Assembly (NCBI RefSeq): GCF_045209745.1 | Contig: NZ_CP109273.1 | Location: 6,880,956-6,944,955, forward strand | Origin: Micromonospora sp045209745 | GTDB taxonomy: Bacteria > Actinomycetota > Actinomycetes > Mycobacteriales > Micromonosporaceae | Direction: 5' to 3' | Length of the DNA: 64,000 nucleotides | Shown here: positions 61,552-64,000 of the stretch, piece by piece | Layout of the letters: the number at the start of each line of letters is the position of its first letter | How positions within the stretch are numbered: position 1 is the first letter of the stretch | Notes under the pieces: model-generated | Databases searched by the model: none | Seen by the model: only the letters and a program-made list of their open reading frames with translations | Told to the model about the DNA's origin: nothing | Translations under genes and position numbers: made by a program

Positions 61552-63072
61552 GTGGTCTCCCGTAAAGCCTGGCAGCGCGGCGCGGTGGCAACCGCGACCG
61601 CGGTGCTGGTCGGCATCGCCACCGCGGCGCCGGCAGCGCACGCCGAACCCAACAACAACAACTCACGGAAGTTGCGGGCGGCGGTCACCGCCGATGGCAT
61701 CACCAAACACCTCAAGGCCTTGCAGCGAATCGCCGACGAGAACGGTGGTACGCGGGTGGCCGGCTCGGCCGGCTACGACCGCTCGGTCGACTACGCCGAA
61801 GGCGTGCTCCGCGCGGCCGGCTTCCAGGTGAGCCGGCAGTCGTTCCAGTACCAGACGTTCATCTCGCACGGTCCCGGCCTGCTGCAGCGGGTGTCCCCGT
61901 CGCCGGCCGACCTGCCGAACGTGCTGATGAGCTACTCGGGCAGCGCCGACGTGACCGCGCGGGCATCCGCACCTGCCGGCAGCGCGACGGGTTGCACGGC
62001 TGGGGACTTCGGGCCCGCCAACGTCGGCACCATCGTCCTCATCAGCCGGGGTGACTGTCCCTTCGGGGACAAGGCGACCAACGCCTTCCACGCGGGGGCG
62101 GCGGCCGCGATCATCTACAACAACACCACTGGTGATCTGAACGGGACGCTGGGCGACGACTTCACGCTCGACTTCGCGGCCACGGGCATCACCCAGGGGC
62201 TCGGCCAGCAGCTTGTGGCGCAGGTCCCCAGTGGCCTGACGCTGCGGGTCAAGGCCGACACCTTCCGCGGTATGGCCACCGCTGAGAACCTCATCGCCGA
62301 GTCGGACTCGGGTGACCCGAACAACGTGGTGATGGCCGGTGCCCACCTGGACTCGGTCTCCGCCGGCCCGGGCATCAACGACAACGGCTCGGGCAGCGGG
62401 TCGCTGCTGGAGATCGCCACGCAGATGCACAAGGTCAAGCCAAAGAACAAGGTCCGCTTCGCCCTCTGGGGTGCTGAGGAGTCCGGCCTGATCGGCTCGG
62501 AGTACTACGTTGCCAACCTGTCGGCGTCGGAGCGTAAGAAGATCGCTCTCTACCTGAACTTCGACATGGTCGCCTCGCCCAACTACGTGCGGTTCGTCTA
62601 CGACGGCGACAACTCGGCGTTCCCGGTCGGCACCGGGTCCGCAACCGGGCCGGCCGGCTCGGGCGCCATCGAGAAACTCTTCCACGACTACTTCGCCTCG
62701 CAGGGGCTGGCATCGCGGGAGACGCCGTTCTCCGGGCGTAGCGACTACGGGCCGTTCATCGCCGCGGGCGTGGACATCCCGTCCGGTGGCCTGTTCACCG
62801 GCGCCGAGGGGATCAAGACCGCGGACGAGGCGGCGGTCTTCGGTGGCACCGCGGGCGCGCCGTACGACTCGTGCTACCACCAGGCCTGCGACACGATCAA
62901 CAACATCAACAAGCAGGCGCTGGAGGAGATGTCGGACGCGGTCGCGCACGCCGTGATCACGTACGCCTTCGACACCAGCAGCCTGCGCGCGCCGGTCCGG
63001 GGCAAGGGACCGGGTGCCGGCGACAGCGGCGGCGGTGGCCTGCACGACCACGACCACGAGGTCACGCAGTAA
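61552..63072 (+). CDS. Secreted M28 family zinc aminopeptidase with PA domain
   Basis: 506 residues, GTG 61552 behind AGGAGG. The signal peptide has a hydrophobic core VATATAVLVGIATAAPA and probable cleavage after AHA. The PA domain (~135-235, VGTIVLISRGDCPFGDKATN) is inserted before the peptidase core. The zinc ligands and catalytic Glu are in AGAHLDSVS, INDNGSGSG, WGAEESG, LNFDMVASP and SCYHQACDTINN. Layout and size match Streptomyces-type extracellular aminopeptidases. The Gly/His-rich tail may bind metal. It is monocistronic and ends at a strong terminator. Confidence 0.92.
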   Translation: MVSRKAWQRGAVATATAVLVGIATAAPAAHAEPNNNNSRKLRAAVTADGITKHLKALQRIADENGGTRVAGSAGYDRSVDYAEGVLRAAGFQVSRQSFQYQTFISHGPGLLQRVSPSPADLPNVLMSYSGSADVTARASAPAGSATGCTAGDFGPANVGTIVLISRGDCPFGDKATNAFHAGAAAAIIYNNTTGDLNGTLGDDFTLDFAATGITQGLGQQLVAQVPSGLTLRVKADTFRGMATAENLIAESDSGDPNNVVMAGAHLDSVSAGPGINDNGSGSGSLLEIATQMHKVKPKNKVRFALWGAEESGLIGSEYYVANLSASERKKIALYLNFDMVASPNYVRFVYDGDNSAFPVGTGSATGPAGSGAIEKLFHDYFASQGLASRETPFSGRSDYGPFIAAGVDIPSGGLFTGAEGIKTADEAAVFGGTAGAPYDSCYHQACDTINNINKQALEEMSDAVAHAVITYAFDTSSLRAPVRGKGPGAGDSGGGGLHDHDHEVTQ

Positions 63073-63095
63073 CCGTCCCGGGGAACTGCACCGAC

Positions 63096-63129
63096 AGAGC
63101 GGGAGGCGACCGAGGTCGCCTCCCGCTCT
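63096..63129 (+). terminator. Strong intrinsic-type hairpin after the aminopeptidase gene
   Basis: A perfect 15-bp stem AGAGCGGGAGGCGAC / GTCGCCTCCCGCTCT with a 4-base loop CGAG, 24 bases after the stop. There is no T-tract, as is common in high-GC actinobacteria. Confidence 0.8.
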
Positions 63130-63230
63130 GCGTAGTCGCTTCGGGATGCGGTCTCACTTCCTTCCCGGGAAGGGTTGCTCCTACTGATTTGGGTGTCAGT
63201 CAGCACACCCGAAGCAGCAGGAGGGCCTCC

Positions 63231-63578
63231 ATGACCTCAGTCTCTCGCCCGCGGTCCGCCGAACCCACCACCGACAGCACCGAGCCCATCGCCGGCACCG
63301 ATTCCGTCGTCGTCAACCGGCGGAAGCTGTATCGGTTCGCGGGGTGGGGAGCGCTGCTCAGCGGCGCCTGCTACCTCCTCCAGCCCATCCTGGTGTTCGT
63401 GCTGGAGGCGACCAGCTCCGCAACCGAGGACCTGTTCCCCTCGCCCGCACAGCTCGAAGACACCTTCTGGCAGGGCCCGCTGGAGGCGGCCATCTTCTCC
63501 GGTGTCGGCGGATCGGGGCCTGGTCGCCGAGATCAAAACGGGCGAGCTGGCCCGGGAGCCGTCGGATCCCGGCGCTGA
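63231..63578 (+). CDS. Hypothetical membrane protein, possibly truncated
   Basis: 115 residues from ATG 63231 behind AGGAGGG. The N-terminus is polar, then LYRFAGWGALLSGACYLLQP with ILVFVLEATS forms a likely membrane helix. After AAIFSGVG the composition changes to Gly/Arg-rich, suggesting that a multi-pass membrane protein (DUF4386-like start) was cut there by a deletion or frameshift. The family is not certain. Bases 63579-63825 hold nothing recognisable. Confidence 0.45.
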   Translation: MTSVSRPRSAEPTTDSTEPIAGTDSVVVNRRKLYRFAGWGALLSGACYLLQPILVFVLEATSSATEDLFPSPAQLEDTFWQGPLEAAIFSGVGGSGPGRRDQNGRAGPGAVGSRR

Positions 63579-63825
63579 TCCAGTCTCACGAGGCATTCGT
63601 AGCCGATGGGGACCCGTCAGCGCTCTGGTCAGCCACCAACTGCCAGGCCGCGTAGACCCGCGGTGTTGTAGCTCCTCCCCCGCACAGCCGAGGCGAGCGT
63701 CTACCGTACAAACATCAACCCCGCCGCGATCAGTGCGGGCCGCGCCGCCGTGGCGATGGAACAAGTCGCTCCCGCGTCCTGAGCCCCCACCCGATCGTCG
63801 AGTCAGAGCGAGAGTGCGGGTGCGG

Positions 63826-64000
63826 TCATGCCGTGCCTCCGAACCAGAGTCCGGCGCCTCGCCGTGCAAGTTCGCGCTTGCGCTCGTCGTAGTCCGGCAT
63901 CACCCGGGCGAGGAGCTGCCAGAAGGCGGGCCCGTGGTGCGGTTCGCGCAAATGCGCCAGCTCGTGTACCAGGACGTAGTCGACCATCGCTGTGAGCTGC
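63826..64000 (-). CDS. YgjP/DUF45-type metallopeptidase, C-terminus (start outside window)
   Basis: The minus-strand frame entering from the right end reads VDYVLVHELAHLREPHHGPA then FWQLLARVMPDYDERKREL and stops at 63826. HELAH followed by H-x-P-x-F-W is the zinc-binding signature of the YgjP/SprT-like DUF45 peptidases. About 57 residues are visible. Confidence 0.85.
   Translation of the reverse strand, partial: QLTAMVDYVLVHELAHLREPHHGPAFWQLLARVMPDYDERKRELARRGAGLWFGGTA

Noticed and set aside
1..64000. CRISPR arrays
   Set aside because: No regularly spaced short direct repeats were seen anywhere; the only regular repeat array is the protein-coding WD40 region at 3.5-5.5 kb.

Overview
The window is very GC-rich DNA with GTG starts, ATGA or TGATG gene overlaps and gene families typical of filamentous actinomycetes (IclR, KstD-like flavoproteins, FxSxx-type STAND/TPR proteins, S-4TM, a Cys-rich leader peptide). 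It is most likely a chromosomal segment of an actinobacterium; Micromonosporaceae would fit, but the sequence does not prove the genus.

Layout. (1) 1-14.3 kb is an insertion-sequence island: an IS256-type element with an in-frame stop, two nearly identical ISAs1-type elements (one frameshifted without target duplications, one intact with a perfect 10-bp duplication), an ISAzo13-type element, an IS110-type element with a structured non-coding end, and an IS701-type element split by the intact ISAs1 copy. Inside the island is one large cargo gene, a 14-repeat WD40 / KAP P-loop NTPase fusion (3528-7334). The island's right edge cuts an Hsp70-like gene, of which only the N-terminus remains. (2) 14.5-34.0 kb is a catabolic gene cluster: an IclR regulator, an acyl-CoA synthetase, two paralogous KstD-like flavoproteins, an FAH-family hydrolase, a D-2-hydroxyacid dehydrogenase, a cyclase-family hydrolase, an Asp/Glu-racemase-family protein, a tandem alpha/beta hydrolase, a complete Liv-type ABC importer, and a lyase plus two-subunit aconitase-like hydratase module. 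Both divergent promoter regions share an almost identical 14-bp motif, so the four transcription units look like one regulon. (3) 34.1-40.4 kb is an acyl-CoA operon: SDR, quinone-oxidoreductase-like, HAD, APH-like kinase and acyl-CoA dehydrogenase. The last three follow the domain order of mammalian ACAD10. Three decayed genes (a thiolase and two SDRs) lie between them.

(4) 40.4-53.5 kb is a second accessory island: two halves of STAND-type proteins on opposite strands, unrecognised genes with lower GC, an IS5-type element, a two-gene module (a two-TM membrane protein plus a large protein ending in a HEPN-like R-X4-H motif), and a nest of IS1380, integrase-core and IS66 elements with a large serine recombinase remnant. 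(5) 53.6-57.4 kb holds a zinc-less MDR oxidoreductase and metY-metX, preceded by a 21-residue Cys-containing leader peptide. (6) 57.7-61.4 kb is a mosaic of gene shards (CapA, RecD2, S-4TM, 5'-3' exonuclease, ROK) around one intact MazG-like gene. (7) 61.5-64 kb holds a secreted M28 aminopeptidase with a strong terminator, a small membrane protein and the C-terminus of a YgjP/DUF45-type metallopeptidase.

The best candidates for undescribed biology are the membrane-protein/HEPN pair at 45.5-49.3 kb, the WD40-KAP fusion, the covarying IS110-end RNA seen in two relatives, and the lyase/hydratase/flavoprotein regulon at 14.5-34 kb.
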